64,000 bases of DNA, from the NCBI RefSeq assembly GCF_002262885.1, contig NZ_NKYF01000004.1, positions 124,710 to 188,709 of the forward strand. Direction: 5' to 3'. Both the position numbers and the translations under genes were made by a program. This DNA is from Pseudonocardia sp. MH-G8 (lineage in GTDB: Bacteria; Actinomycetota; Actinomycetes; Mycobacteriales; Pseudonocardiaceae). How positions within the stretch are numbered: position 1 is the stretch's first letter; each line of letters opens with the position of its first letter. Below, piece after piece: positions 8,999 to 19,057 of the stretch. The notes under the pieces were generated by a model. The model did not search any database, had not been told where the DNA came from, and worked only from the letters and a program-made list of their open reading frames with translations.

Positions 8999-10168
8999 GT
9001 GGACCGACCCTGGTCGCGCGTGCCGAACTGGGTCGGCGCCGCGCTGCGTCCCGAGCTCGCGGGCACCGTCGACGAGATCATCGCGGCGGTCCGGGCCGAG
9101 GTTCCCGAGTACGCGCGCCCGCTCACCGGCCGCTTCGGAAGCCGGATCACCGAGGGCGTCTCCGTGGCGCTCGGGCAGTTCGTCGACCTGCTCGGCCGCG
9201 ACGAGGCGCTCGCCGACGCCAGCGTCTACCGCGCACTGGGCCAGCTCGAGCACCGCGAGGGCCGCACACTGGCCGCGCTGCAATCGGCCTACCAGGTGGG
9301 CACCCGGACGCTGTGGCGCCAGCTCGGCAGCAGCACCACCGCCCGCCGGCTGCCGCCCGAGGTGATCTTCATCCTGGCCGAGGCGCTGTTCGGCTACATC
9401 GAGGAGCTCAGCGCGGCGTCGGTGGCCGGGTGGGCCGACGAGGAGGCCAGCCAGGCGGGATCCATGCAGGCGCGGCGGCACGCCCTGGTCGAGCTGCTGA
9501 CCCGGCGTCCCCCGCCGGCGCCCGCCGAGCTCGAGCGGGCGACCGCGGCTGCGGGTTGGCGGCTGCCACCCCGCGTCGCCGCGCTCGTCGTCGAGGACGC
9601 GGTGGCCGTGGCCGCCCGGTTGCCCGGCGCGGTGGGCGCCGACCTGGACCCCGTCGGCCTGGTCGTCACGGCGGGCCGCGGCGAGGCCGACGCCCGGTGG
9701 CTGGAGCGGGTGCGCGCCGCGGTGGGCGAGCGCAAGGCCGTGCTCGGGCCGCTCGTGGAGCCCGGTGAGGCGTACCGCTCGGCGGGGCTCGCGCAGGCCG
9801 CCTGGCCGCTGCACGCGTCGGGGCGGCTGGACGCGGGCACCACCCTCGTGCGGGCCGACGAGCACCTGCTCGCGCTGCTGCTCGCGGCGGCGCCCGAACT
9901 GGCCGCCGCGCTGGCCAGGCGCGCCCTCGCCCCGCTGCGCGCACTCCCCACCGGCGCCGCCGCGCGCGGCGAGGAGACCCTCCGGGCCTGGCTGGACGCC
10001 CACGGCGACATCACCGCCACGGCCGCGGCGCTGCACGTGCACCCGCAGACCGTGCGCTACCGCCTCGCGGGTCTGCGCGAGGCCTTCGGTGACGCCCTCG
10101 ACGACCCGGTCGCGCGCCTGGAGCTCGCCGTGGCCCTGCGCACCTGCACGCCGGGTGATCTTCCCTGA
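8999..10168 (+). CDS. PucR-family helix-turn-helix regulator
   Basis: 389 residues with an N-terminal sensory region without a recognised domain (about 1-180), a GGDEF-like central part and a C-terminal PucR-type HTH near residues 325-375 (AHGDITATAAALHVHPQTVRYRL). Regulators of this group control purine, amino-acid or aromatic catabolism genes, often nearby. GTG start 2 bp after the ACT gene stop suggests co-transcription. It sits where M. tuberculosis has ligA next to the ACT gene, so it marks the left end of the 9.0-16.6 kb insertion. Effector and targets unknown. Confidence 0.8.
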   Translation: MDRPWSRVPNWVGAALRPELAGTVDEIIAAVRAEVPEYARPLTGRFGSRITEGVSVALGQFVDLLGRDEALADASVYRALGQLEHREGRTLAALQSAYQVGTRTLWRQLGSSTTARRLPPEVIFILAEALFGYIEELSAASVAGWADEEASQAGSMQARRHALVELLTRRPPPAPAELERATAAAGWRLPPRVAALVVEDAVAVAARLPGAVGADLDPVGLVVTAGRGEADARWLERVRAAVGERKAVLGPLVEPGEAYRSAGLAQAAWPLHASGRLDAGTTLVRADEHLLALLLAAAPELAAALARRALAPLRALPTGAAARGEETLRAWLDAHGDITATAAALHVHPQTVRYRLAGLREAFGDALDDPVARLELAVALRTCTPGDLP

Positions 10169-10171
10169 CCC

Positions 10172-10217
10172 GCTCGCACACCGACTTCCGCGGTCGCACC
10201 ACGATCGGTGTGCGAGC
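10172..10217. terminator. Stem-loop between convergent genes
   Basis: GCTCGCACACCGA (10172-10184) is a perfect complement of TCGGTGTGCGAGC (10205-10217), a 13-bp stem with a 20-nt loop. It fills the gap between the pucR-like stop (10168) and the beta-helix gene stop (10236), so a bidirectional terminator or 3'-end barrier is likely. Confidence 0.55.
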
Positions 10218-10235
10218 GCGCGGGTCGCCCGGCTA

Positions 10236-11372
10236 TCAGCCGGTCAGCGACGCGAGCATGCCCTCGGTGACCGTGACGCCCTCGCCGACCTGCCGCTGCG
10301 TGGTGACCTCGGTGACCAGGTTGCCGGTGGAGGCCACCTCGAGGCTGTCGGCGTTGCCCTTCTGGTAGTCCAGGCCGATGCCGGCGCCCTCGCCGCGGAT
10401 GGTGTTGCCCGTGACCGCGACCTTCGCGTCCCCGTAGTTGCCCGCGACGTGCAGGAACGTGCCGGCCTCCCCGTCGTCCTGGAAGATCCGGTTGTTCGTG
10501 ATCGTGGTCGCCGACCCGCCCTGGACGGTGCCCAGGATCCCGGTGCCGACGAAGTCCTCGATGTAGTTGTCGGTGATCGAGGAGCCGTACAGCCGCTCGG
10601 CCCACAGCGCGGGGCCGCCCTCGACGCCGTAGATGTGGTTGCCCCGGATCATCCACCCGGCCGCGTTCTGCATCCGGATGCCCGCGTCCCCGGTGCTCGC
10701 GATGTAGCTGTCCTGCAGCTGCCAGTCGGTGACGGAGTTGCCGGTGTCCTCGACGAAGATGCCGTTGCCGCCGGAGCGGTTGATCTGCAACTGGGCGAGC
10801 CGGCCGTTCACCTGGGTGTTCTCCAGCGGCGTGCCGTTGGCCGACAGGTTGGTCAGCCGCACCCCGTGCCGGGCGGAGTCGGAGATCTGGACGTCCTCGA
10901 GGACGGTCTGCCACGAACGCAGCACCACGGCGTCGTGGGCGTCCGGGTTGTTCTCGCTGTTGGCCTTGATCGTCATCGAGCGCAGGGCCGTCGAGAGGCC
11001 CGTGGTCGGGGAGTTGTCGAGGTAGCTGTCACTGGCGAAGATGGCGTCCAGGTTCGCGCCGTCGGCCTGCTGGATCACCGTTCCGGTGCGCGAGCGCCCG
11101 CGGTACTGGCGGTTCTCCAGCAACGGGATGGTCTGCGACACCAGGCACGTGCCGTCGAACACGATCTCGTCGCCCTCGGCGCTGCGTTGCAGCGTCCGGG
11201 CGATCAACGCGGAGTCCCGCACGTTGTTCTTGCACGCCACGACCAGCTCGCGCTTCGGCGTGAACTGCTGCTCGGCGGCCTCTGCCGACCCCGGCACCAG
11301 GAGGCCCGACACGACCAGTACGGCCGCGACGCCTCCCGAGAAGAACCTGTACATGTCCCACCCGCTCCACAT
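10236..11372 (-). CDS. Secreted right-handed parallel beta-helix protein
   Basis: About 378 residues. The ATG at 11372 has AGGAA 7 nt upstream and is preferred to the GTG at 11396; a third option is the ATG at 11354. A cleavable signal peptide ends near PGSAEAAEQQ. The mature protein is a run of beta-helix coils rich in N, G, I and V (ITDNYIEDFVGTGILG, ITNNRIFQDDGEAG, VTGNTIRGEGAGI), the fold of pectate lyases and carbohydrate epimerases. No catalytic set can be assigned, so a sugar-polymer lyase or a surface adhesin role is inference. Confidence 0.75.
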   Translation of the reverse strand: MWSGWDMYRFFSGGVAAVLVVSGLLVPGSAEAAEQQFTPKRELVVACKNNVRDSALIARTLQRSAEGDEIVFDGTCLVSQTIPLLENRQYRGRSRTGTVIQQADGANLDAIFASDSYLDNSPTTGLSTALRSMTIKANSENNPDAHDAVVLRSWQTVLEDVQISDSARHGVRLTNLSANGTPLENTQVNGRLAQLQINRSGGNGIFVEDTGNSVTDWQLQDSYIASTGDAGIRMQNAAGWMIRGNHIYGVEGGPALWAERLYGSSITDNYIEDFVGTGILGTVQGGSATTITNNRIFQDDGEAGTFLHVAGNYGDAKVAVTGNTIRGEGAGIGLDYQKGNADSLEVASTGNLVTEVTTQRQVGEGVTVTEGMLASLTG

Positions 11373-11490
11373 CGAGAATTCCTGTGCGAGACCCACCCGG
11401 CGTACACGTTGGTCCGATCGGGTGTCCCCTGAACGGGGCAGGGTAGCGGGCTGATCGAGCGGGGAGTGACCCCCCTCTCCCTCTGCGGGT

Positions 11491-12102
11491 TCAGCTCGTC
11501 GTGAGGCCGCGCAGGACGATGTCGAGGCCGCGGCGGAACTCCTCGTCCGGCGGCACCGCCCTTGCGTCGCTCGCGGTGCGGGCGAGCAGCGGGTACTCGT
11601 CGGCGGACAGCTCCGACAGCACGATCGTGCCCGGCCCCGACAGCGCGGCGGAATGCTCGCTCTGCAGGAACCCCAGCAGGTAGCCGATCAGGGTGCGCTG
11701 CGCGAGCACCCGGTCGACGCCCTCGTGGCCGCCGTCGGTGAGCACCTCCAGCATGGCCTCGATCAGACGCAGGGATGCCCGGGCGGCCTGCCGGTGCCGC
11801 AGCACGAGTGGCACCACCGCGGGGTGGCGGGCCACCGCGACGCGCACCCGGTCGAGCAGCACACGGAGACGGTCCTGCCAGCCCGTGGGCGGCAGCACCA
11901 GGTCGACCGAGCCGTACACGTACTCGACCACCAGCACCTCGAGCGCCTGCCGGTCGGCGACGTAGCGGTAGAGACCCATCGTCGCGACGCCGAGCTCGCG
12001 CGCGACCGTGCGCATCGTGAGTGCCGCCAGACCGTCGCGGTCGACGACGGCGAGGGCGGCGGTGACCAGCTGGTCGTCGGTGAGGGAGCGGGGACGGGGC
12101 AC
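11491..12102 (-). CDS. TetR-family regulator, divergent to the redoxin gene
   Basis: 203 residues from the GTG at 12102 (start of PRPRSLTDDQLV); the frame is open to 12156, but that would place the N-terminus inside the operator region. The HTH reads MRTVARELGVATMGLYRYVADRQAL. A C-terminal ligand-binding domain follows. The gene is divergent from the redoxin-YHS pair, and the spacer carries palindromes over a strong promoter, so repression of that pair and of itself is likely. Ligand unknown. Confidence 0.85.
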   Translation of the reverse strand: MPRPRSLTDDQLVTAALAVVDRDGLAALTMRTVARELGVATMGLYRYVADRQALEVLVVEYVYGSVDLVLPPTGWQDRLRVLLDRVRVAVARHPAVVPLVLRHRQAARASLRLIEAMLEVLTDGGHEGVDRVLAQRTLIGYLLGFLQSEHSAALSGPGTIVLSELSADEYPLLARTASDARAVPPDEEFRRGLDIVLRGLTTS

Positions 12103-12105
12103 GGC

Positions 12106-12160
12106 TTGACAGCGTACAAGGTACGCGCATACTGGTCGTACGCGTACTACGTACACCTAA
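12106..12160 (+). promoter_or_regulatory. Promoter and palindromic operator of the redoxin-YHS unit
   Basis: TTGACA (12106-12111) and CATACT (12128-12133), 16 bp apart, form a near-consensus promoter reading to the right. GTACGCG occurs at 12121 and 12138, and GTACGCGTAC (12138-12147) is a perfect palindrome next to TACTACGTAC. These words overlap the spacer and the transcription start, as expected for the operator of the divergent TetR protein. The AAGGAG ribosome-binding site is at 12159-12164. Confidence 0.6.
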
Positions 12161-12172
12161 GGAGCCCGTGCC

Positions 12173-12730
12173 GTGCCGCCTCCCACCGTCGTCCCCGCCC
12201 GCACCCTCGACACCGTCGCCGGCGCCCGCGTGCCGGTGCCCCACCCGGACCGGGTGGTCCACCTGCAGTTCCGCCGGTTCGCCGGGTGCCCGGTGTGCAA
12301 CCTGCACCTGCGCTCGTTCGCCCTCCGGCACGCCGAGGTCGTGGCCGCCGGCATCCGCGAGGTCGTGGTGTTCCACTCGAGCGCCGAGGCGCTGCACCCC
12401 TTCACCGCGGACCTGCCGCTCGACGTCGTCGCCGACCCCGGCCGCGCGCTCTACCGGGAGTTCGGCGTGGAGTACGGGCCGCGGGCCCTGCTCGACCCGC
12501 GCGGCTGGCCGGGGATCGCGCGGGCGGTGACGCAGGAGGTGCGGGCGATCCGCCGTCGCGGACGACCGGCCGGCCCGGCCCACCCGCAGGACGGTCGCCT
12601 CGGCCTGCCCGCCGATTTCCTCATCGCCCCCGACGGGCGGGTGCTCGCCCAGAAGCAGGGCGCCCACCTCGACGACCAGTGGTCGGTCGACGAGCTGCTC
12701 GCGCTCGTGCCGGCGGGTGACCGCGCATGA
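12173..12730 (+). CDS. Peroxiredoxin-like AhpC/TSA-fold protein
   Basis: 185 residues. A thioredoxin-fold redox protein with CPVC at residues 39-42 in RRFAGCPVCNLHLRSF, typical of the AhpC/TSA-like antioxidant family. The C-terminal half has LPADFLIAPDGRVLAQKQG, the usual redoxin strand-helix ending. It probably reduces peroxides or disulfides. GTG start 8 nt after AAGGAG. Its stop overlaps the ATG of the YHS gene, so they form an operon probably repressed by the divergent TetR protein. Confidence 0.8.
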   Translation: MPPPTVVPARTLDTVAGARVPVPHPDRVVHLQFRRFAGCPVCNLHLRSFALRHAEVVAAGIREVVVFHSSAEALHPFTADLPLDVVADPGRALYREFGVEYGPRALLDPRGWPGIARAVTQEVRAIRRRGRPAGPAHPQDGRLGLPADFLIAPDGRVLAQKQGAHLDDQWSVDELLALVPAGDRA

Positions 12731-13335
12731 TGACGCTGGAGGTGTTCGTCACCGGCCGGGCGCTCACCGCCGAGGCCGAGCGCGACCTCGGCGACCGCGT
12801 CCTGCGCGCGCTGACCACGGAGGACGCGGCGCCCGACGCGGCGATGGAGGGGATGCGCGAGTTCGTCCACGTGCTGGTCGCGCAACCGCGCACCTGGGCC
12901 ACCGGTGGCCCGACGCCGGACGCGGCGCCCCGTTACCTGGTGCGGCTCACCGTGCCGGGATCGTGGAGCGACCGGGAGTTCGGGGCCCACGTCGTGCCGC
13001 TGATCACCGAGGCCGTCGCCGCCACGGAGCCCGACCCCACCCGGTTGCTCCGCGAACCGCACTGCATCGTGCAGGTCATCGGCCTGCGCGAGCACTGCAT
13101 CGGGACGCTCGGCGCGACCACGACGAGCACCGAGATGACCCGCCTCATGACGCAGGGCTACCGCGACTCCGGCGAACGCCGGGTCGCTCCCGCGGGCAGC
13201 ACGATCGACCCCGTCTGCGGCATGCCGGTCGAGTGGGACGCGGCCCGGTTCACGATCACGCACGACGGGGTCGCCCACGCGTTCTGCGCGCCGTCCTGCC
13301 GCAAGGTCTACGCCGAGGACCACGGCCTGACGTGA
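12727..13335 (+). CDS. YHS-domain protein with tautomerase-like N-terminal region
   Basis: 202 residues. The C-terminus (about 160-202) is a YHS domain: IDPVCGMPVEWDAARF followed by AFCAPSCRKVYAEDHG, with three Cys that probably bind a metal. The first 150 residues have two similar blocks around FVHVLVAQ and YLVRLTVPGSWSDREFGAHV; the second recalls tautomerase-superfamily strands, but no catalytic N-terminal Pro is present, so that link is tentative. The ATG overlaps the redoxin stop. A metal- or redox-stress role fits the pairing. Confidence 0.65.
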   Translation: MMTLEVFVTGRALTAEAERDLGDRVLRALTTEDAAPDAAMEGMREFVHVLVAQPRTWATGGPTPDAAPRYLVRLTVPGSWSDREFGAHVVPLITEAVAATEPDPTRLLREPHCIVQVIGLREHCIGTLGATTTSTEMTRLMTQGYRDSGERRVAPAGSTIDPVCGMPVEWDAARFTITHDGVAHAFCAPSCRKVYAEDHGLT

Positions 13336-13355
13336 GCGGAGCCGGTACTCACGAG

Positions 13356-13399
13356 TATCGGTTGCCCATGGTCGCGTGCACAGCCATGGGCAACCGATA
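13356..13399. terminator. Perfect 16-bp stem-loop between convergent genes
   Basis: TATCGGTTGCCCATGG (13356-13371) and CCATGGGCAACCGATA (13384-13399) are exact inverse complements around a 12-nt loop. It lies in the 78-bp gap between the YHS gene and the desaturase gene, which converge. A bidirectional intrinsic terminator without a T-run is the best reading. Confidence 0.65.
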
Positions 13400-13413
13400 C
13401 CGGCGGGTAGGTG

Positions 13414-14556
13414 TCAGCCGGCCAGGCGGATCGGGGTGCCGACGGGCTTCGGACGGGCCGGGAGCGGGGTGACCTCGTTCTTCGGGCCGCCACCCGGGAA
13501 GGCCAGCCGGGCGATCTTGCGCAGCACCTTGCCGTACTGGCGCGGCAGCGAGCCCGTGGTGTACGGGAGGCCGTAGCGCCGGCAGATCTCCCGCACCTTC
13601 GGCGCGATCTCCGCGTACCGGTTGCTCGGGACGTCGGGGAACAGGTGGTGCTCGATCTGGTGGCTCAGGTTGCCGGTCATGATGTGGAACAGCGGGCTAC
13701 CGGAGAGGTTGGCCGAGCCGAGCATCTGCCGGATGTACCACTGCCCCTTCGTCTCACCCTCGAGCCGCTCCTCCTCGAACGTCTCGGTGCCGTCGGGGAA
13801 GTGCCCGCAGAAGATCACCGCGTGCGACCAGACGTTGCGCACGACGTTGGCGGTGAGGTTCGCGGCCGCCGTCTGCAGGAAGCCCGGGCCGGACAGCAGC
13901 GGGAACAGCACGAAGTCCTTCGCGAACTGCTTGCGGCTCTTGCGCCAGAACGTCATCAGGTCGGCCCTGGCCTCCGCCTGCGTCTTCGTGCCGTCCTTGA
14001 CCTTGTCGAACTCGAGGTCGTAGAGCGCGATGCCCCACTCGAAGATCAGCGACAGGCCGAGGTTGGTGAGCGGCTGGAACAGGTTGGAGGGCTTCCACTC
14101 CTGCTCCGGCGTGATGCGCATGATCGTGTACCCGAGGTCGCGGTCCTTGCCCCGGATGTTGGTGAAGGTGTGGTGCTCGTAGTTGTGCGTCCGCTTCCAC
14201 GCCTCGGCGGGGGTGGCGTGGTCCCACTCCCACGTCGTGGAGTGGACCTTCGGGTCGCGCATCCAGTCCCACTGACCGTGCAGGACGTTGTGCCCGATCT
14301 CCATGTTGTCGAGGATCTTGGCCACCGAGAGCGCCGCGGTGCCCGCGATCCAGGCAGGCGGGAACTTCGAGAAGATCAGCATGCCGCGGCCGCCGACCTC
14401 GAGGGCCCGCTGGACCGCGATCACGCGGTGGATGTAGCGGGCGTCGGCCTCGCCGAGGCTGTCGACGACCTCCGCGCGGATCGCGTCGAGCTCCGCGCCG
14501 ATCGCCTCGACCTGCTCGTCGGTGAGGTGCGCCGCGGCGCTGGGGGTGTCAGGCAT
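13414..14556 (-). CDS. Membrane fatty-acid desaturase (DesA3-like)
   Basis: 380 residues from the ATG at 14556. The three histidine boxes of the di-iron desaturases are present: HNVLH (89-93), HNYEHH (124-129) and HQIEHH (299-304). Hydrophobic segments lie near 60-85 and 212-250. The gene is 8 bp downstream of a ferredoxin-reductase gene, the same pairing as M. tuberculosis DesA3/Rv3230c, which makes oleate-type acyl chains with NADPH. Substrate position (probably delta-9, acyl-CoA or lipid-linked) is inferred from that resemblance. Confidence 0.9.
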   Translation of the reverse strand: MPDTPSAAAHLTDEQVEAIGAELDAIRAEVVDSLGEADARYIHRVIAVQRALEVGGRGMLIFSKFPPAWIAGTAALSVAKILDNMEIGHNVLHGQWDWMRDPKVHSTTWEWDHATPAEAWKRTHNYEHHTFTNIRGKDRDLGYTIMRITPEQEWKPSNLFQPLTNLGLSLIFEWGIALYDLEFDKVKDGTKTQAEARADLMTFWRKSRKQFAKDFVLFPLLSGPGFLQTAAANLTANVVRNVWSHAVIFCGHFPDGTETFEEERLEGETKGQWYIRQMLGSANLSGSPLFHIMTGNLSHQIEHHLFPDVPSNRYAEIAPKVREICRRYGLPYTTGSLPRQYGKVLRKIARLAFPGGGPKNEVTPLPARPKPVGTPIRLAG

Positions 14557-14564
14557 GTTCGCTC

Positions 14565-15638
14565 CTACAGCTCGATCTCGACGTCGCCCGCGGCGCCGGA
14601 GACGCACGTGCGGACGCTCTGGCCTGGGGTGTCGTGCACCTCGCCGGTGCGCAGGTCGGCAACCCCGCCGGAGCGCAGCGCCCCGACGCAGGTGTGGCAG
14701 ATGCCCATGCGGCAGCCGTTGGGCAGCAGTGCGCCTGCCGCCTCGCCCGCGGCGAGCAGCGGGGTGCCCGGCCCGGCGTCGGCCGTGATCCCGCTGGTGG
14801 TGAACGTGACGCGGCCACCGGACCCGGCGTCCGAGGCCGGCGTGGGCGCGACGAAGCGCTCGATGTGCAGGGCGTCCGGGTCGCCGAAGCGCTCCCACCG
14901 CTCGCTCAGCGCGTCCAGCAGCCCGGCGGGGCCACAGGCCCACGTCTGCCGGGCGGCCCAGTCGGGCACGGCGTCGGCGAGTGCATCCGGCGTGAGCCGC
15001 CCCTCGACCGCCGTGTGCCGCTCGATGAGGCGCAGCCCGGTGGCCGCCGCGAGCGCGCGCAGTTCGAGTCCGAACACCAGGTCCGCGGGCGTGCGGTCGC
15101 AGTGCACGACGACGGCGCCCTCGAGGGTGTCGGGCCGGGTGTTCGCGAGGTTGCGCAGCATCCCCATGACGGGTGTGACGCCGCTGCCCGCCGTGACGAA
15201 CAGCAGCTTCTCCGGCACCGGGTCGGGCAGCACGAACTCCCCCGCAGGCGGCCCGATCCGCAGCAGCGCGCCCACGGGCGTGCGGTGGGCGAGCGCTCCC
15301 GACACGGTGCCCCCGGGCATCGCCGTGACCGTCACGGCCAGCAACGGGTCCGAGGGGCAGGAGGTCGCGGAGTAGGTACGCCAGTGCCACACGCCGTCGA
15401 GCCGGGTTCCGATCCCGACGAACTGACCGGCCCGGTGCGTCGTGCGCGCGGGGCCGGTGCGCAGCAACAGCGTGGTCGTGTCCGCGGTCTCCCGCCGCAG
15501 GCCGACCACGCGCGCGTGGGGCTCACGGGTGGACCACACGGGGTTGAGCGTGCCGAGAAGATCGTCGGGCACGAGCGGTTGGGTGAACCAGCCCGCGGCG
15601 ACGCGGGCCCGTCTGCCAAGGTCGGCCAGAACTCCCAT
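14565..15638 (-). CDS. Ferredoxin/oxidoreductase electron donor of the desaturase
   Basis: 357 residues from the ATG at 15638 (the frame opens further upstream but is not conserved-looking). FAD domain with HWRTYSATSCP, NAD(P) domain with LLFVTAGSGVTPVMGMLRN, then a C-terminal plant-type 2Fe-2S domain, CRMGICHTC plus a later Cys near RTCVSG. This order (FAD, NAD, 2Fe-2S) matches reductases that feed electrons to membrane desaturases. It is transcribed with the desaturase, 8 bp ahead of it. A 10-bp palindrome TTGCGCGCAA at 15652-15661 just upstream may be an operator. Confidence 0.88.
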   Translation of the reverse strand: MGVLADLGRRARVAAGWFTQPLVPDDLLGTLNPVWSTREPHARVVGLRRETADTTTLLLRTGPARTTHRAGQFVGIGTRLDGVWHWRTYSATSCPSDPLLAVTVTAMPGGTVSGALAHRTPVGALLRIGPPAGEFVLPDPVPEKLLFVTAGSGVTPVMGMLRNLANTRPDTLEGAVVVHCDRTPADLVFGLELRALAAATGLRLIERHTAVEGRLTPDALADAVPDWAARQTWACGPAGLLDALSERWERFGDPDALHIERFVAPTPASDAGSGGRVTFTTSGITADAGPGTPLLAAGEAAGALLPNGCRMGICHTCVGALRSGGVADLRTGEVHDTPGQSVRTCVSGAAGDVEIEL

Positions 15639-15651
15639 ATGCCTGACCGTA

Positions 15652-15661
15652 TTGCGCGCAA
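15652..15661. promoter_or_regulatory. Candidate operator before the reductase-desaturase operon
   Basis: TTGCGCGCAA is a perfect 10-bp palindrome 13 nt upstream of the reductase ATG, next to TACGGT, a possible -10 element. No regulator gene is adjacent, so the binding protein is unknown. Confidence 0.3.
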
Positions 15662-15825
15662 CGCACAGACGCCACGGCCACGGCCACGGCGGAACCCTCA
15701 ATTCTGTGGCGGATGCCAAAGACTGCGGGCTGCGCATCGAAAGTGCCCGGCCGTACCCGTCAGCCGGCTCCCCCACACGCCGTGCGGCCGTGCGCCGTGT
15801 CTCGTCGACACCTGCGCCGGACACA

Positions 15826-16545
15826 TCAGACGCGGATGCGCAACGCCTCGGAGACGAGGTGGTCGTTGCCCGTGGCGAGCCAGCCCCGGGGCGTGACGAG
15901 CACGTCCTCGAAGCCGATGCGGGTATCGATGCCCATCCGCATGGCGTACTCGAGCACGGGCCACGCGCCCGTCTCCTCGCCGTGGATCAACACCGGCACC
16001 GGCAGCGTGCCGAGCGCACGCAGGATGCGGACGCCCTCGGCGACCGCCGTCTCCGGGTCGGACACCGTGGACTCGGCGAGCACCCGCGTGGTGCCCGGAG
16101 GGACCCCGTTGGTGCGCAGCGTGACGGCGTCACCGCTCGTCCACACCCCGAGCTCGACACCGATACCAACGGCGCGGGCCGCGGCGCAGACGTCGATCCA
16201 GCCCTTCTCGTGCACGTTGACCGAGCACACGTCCGGCTTGCCGACGCCCAGGTGCCCCCAGGCGTAGACCGCCTCGATGCGCTTGCGCGGATCGGGCTGG
16301 ATCCACCGCCCCGTGGTGACCCCGATCTCCATCCCGGGCACCTGGGCGCGAATGGCCGCCACCGTGTCGCCGACGTAGATCGGGTCGAGGGTCTCCTGGC
16401 CGTCTGGGGCGCGCGGGTGCACGTGGACGGCGGTGATGCCCAGCTCGGCCACCGAGCGCGCGTCGCGGGCCAGGTGCCGGGCGATCACGGGGAGCGCGGG
16501 GTGCGCATCAGCGGGACGCGACCCGTTCAACACCGCCTGCAGCAC
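15826..16545 (-). CDS. Beta-keto acid cleavage enzyme (BKACE) family protein
   Basis: 239 residues. QAVLNGSRPADAHPALPV at the N-terminus and VHVHPRAPDGQETLD match the BKACE (3-keto-5-aminohexanoate cleavage enzyme) TIM-barrel family, whose members condense a beta-keto acid with acetyl-CoA using a zinc ion. The His-x-His of VHVHPR gives two metal ligands. It is shorter than usual members (about 270-310), the loss being mainly in peripheral loops. GTG start with a GGGGG run upstream. No lysine-fermentation genes are nearby, so the substrate cannot be guessed. Confidence 0.75.
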   Translation of the reverse strand: MLQAVLNGSRPADAHPALPVIARHLARDARSVAELGITAVHVHPRAPDGQETLDPIYVGDTVAAIRAQVPGMEIGVTTGRWIQPDPRKRIEAVYAWGHLGVGKPDVCSVNVHEKGWIDVCAAARAVGIGVELGVWTSGDAVTLRTNGVPPGTTRVLAESTVSDPETAVAEGVRILRALGTLPVPVLIHGEETGAWPVLEYAMRMGIDTRIGFEDVLVTPRGWLATGNDHLVSEALRIRV

Positions 16546-16677
16546 GCCGACACCCCCATTCCCCGCAAAGGGTATCCGTCGCTCGGTGGCCTTGCGCGGC
16601 GGCCGAGCGGAGACCGCCTCTATGGCGAGATCCTACGTGTTCGAGGTCTCCACGATCGTGTATGGACCTAGGGGCGC

Positions 16678-19020
<2,343 letters not shown>

Positions 19021-19057
19021 TTAGCGAGGAGGCCCGACAGGCTGCGGGACCTGCGCG

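Noticed and set aside
13356..13399. Possible tRNA or structured RNA gene
   Set aside because: A single 16-bp hairpin without cloverleaf arms, in a convergent gap; a terminator explains it.
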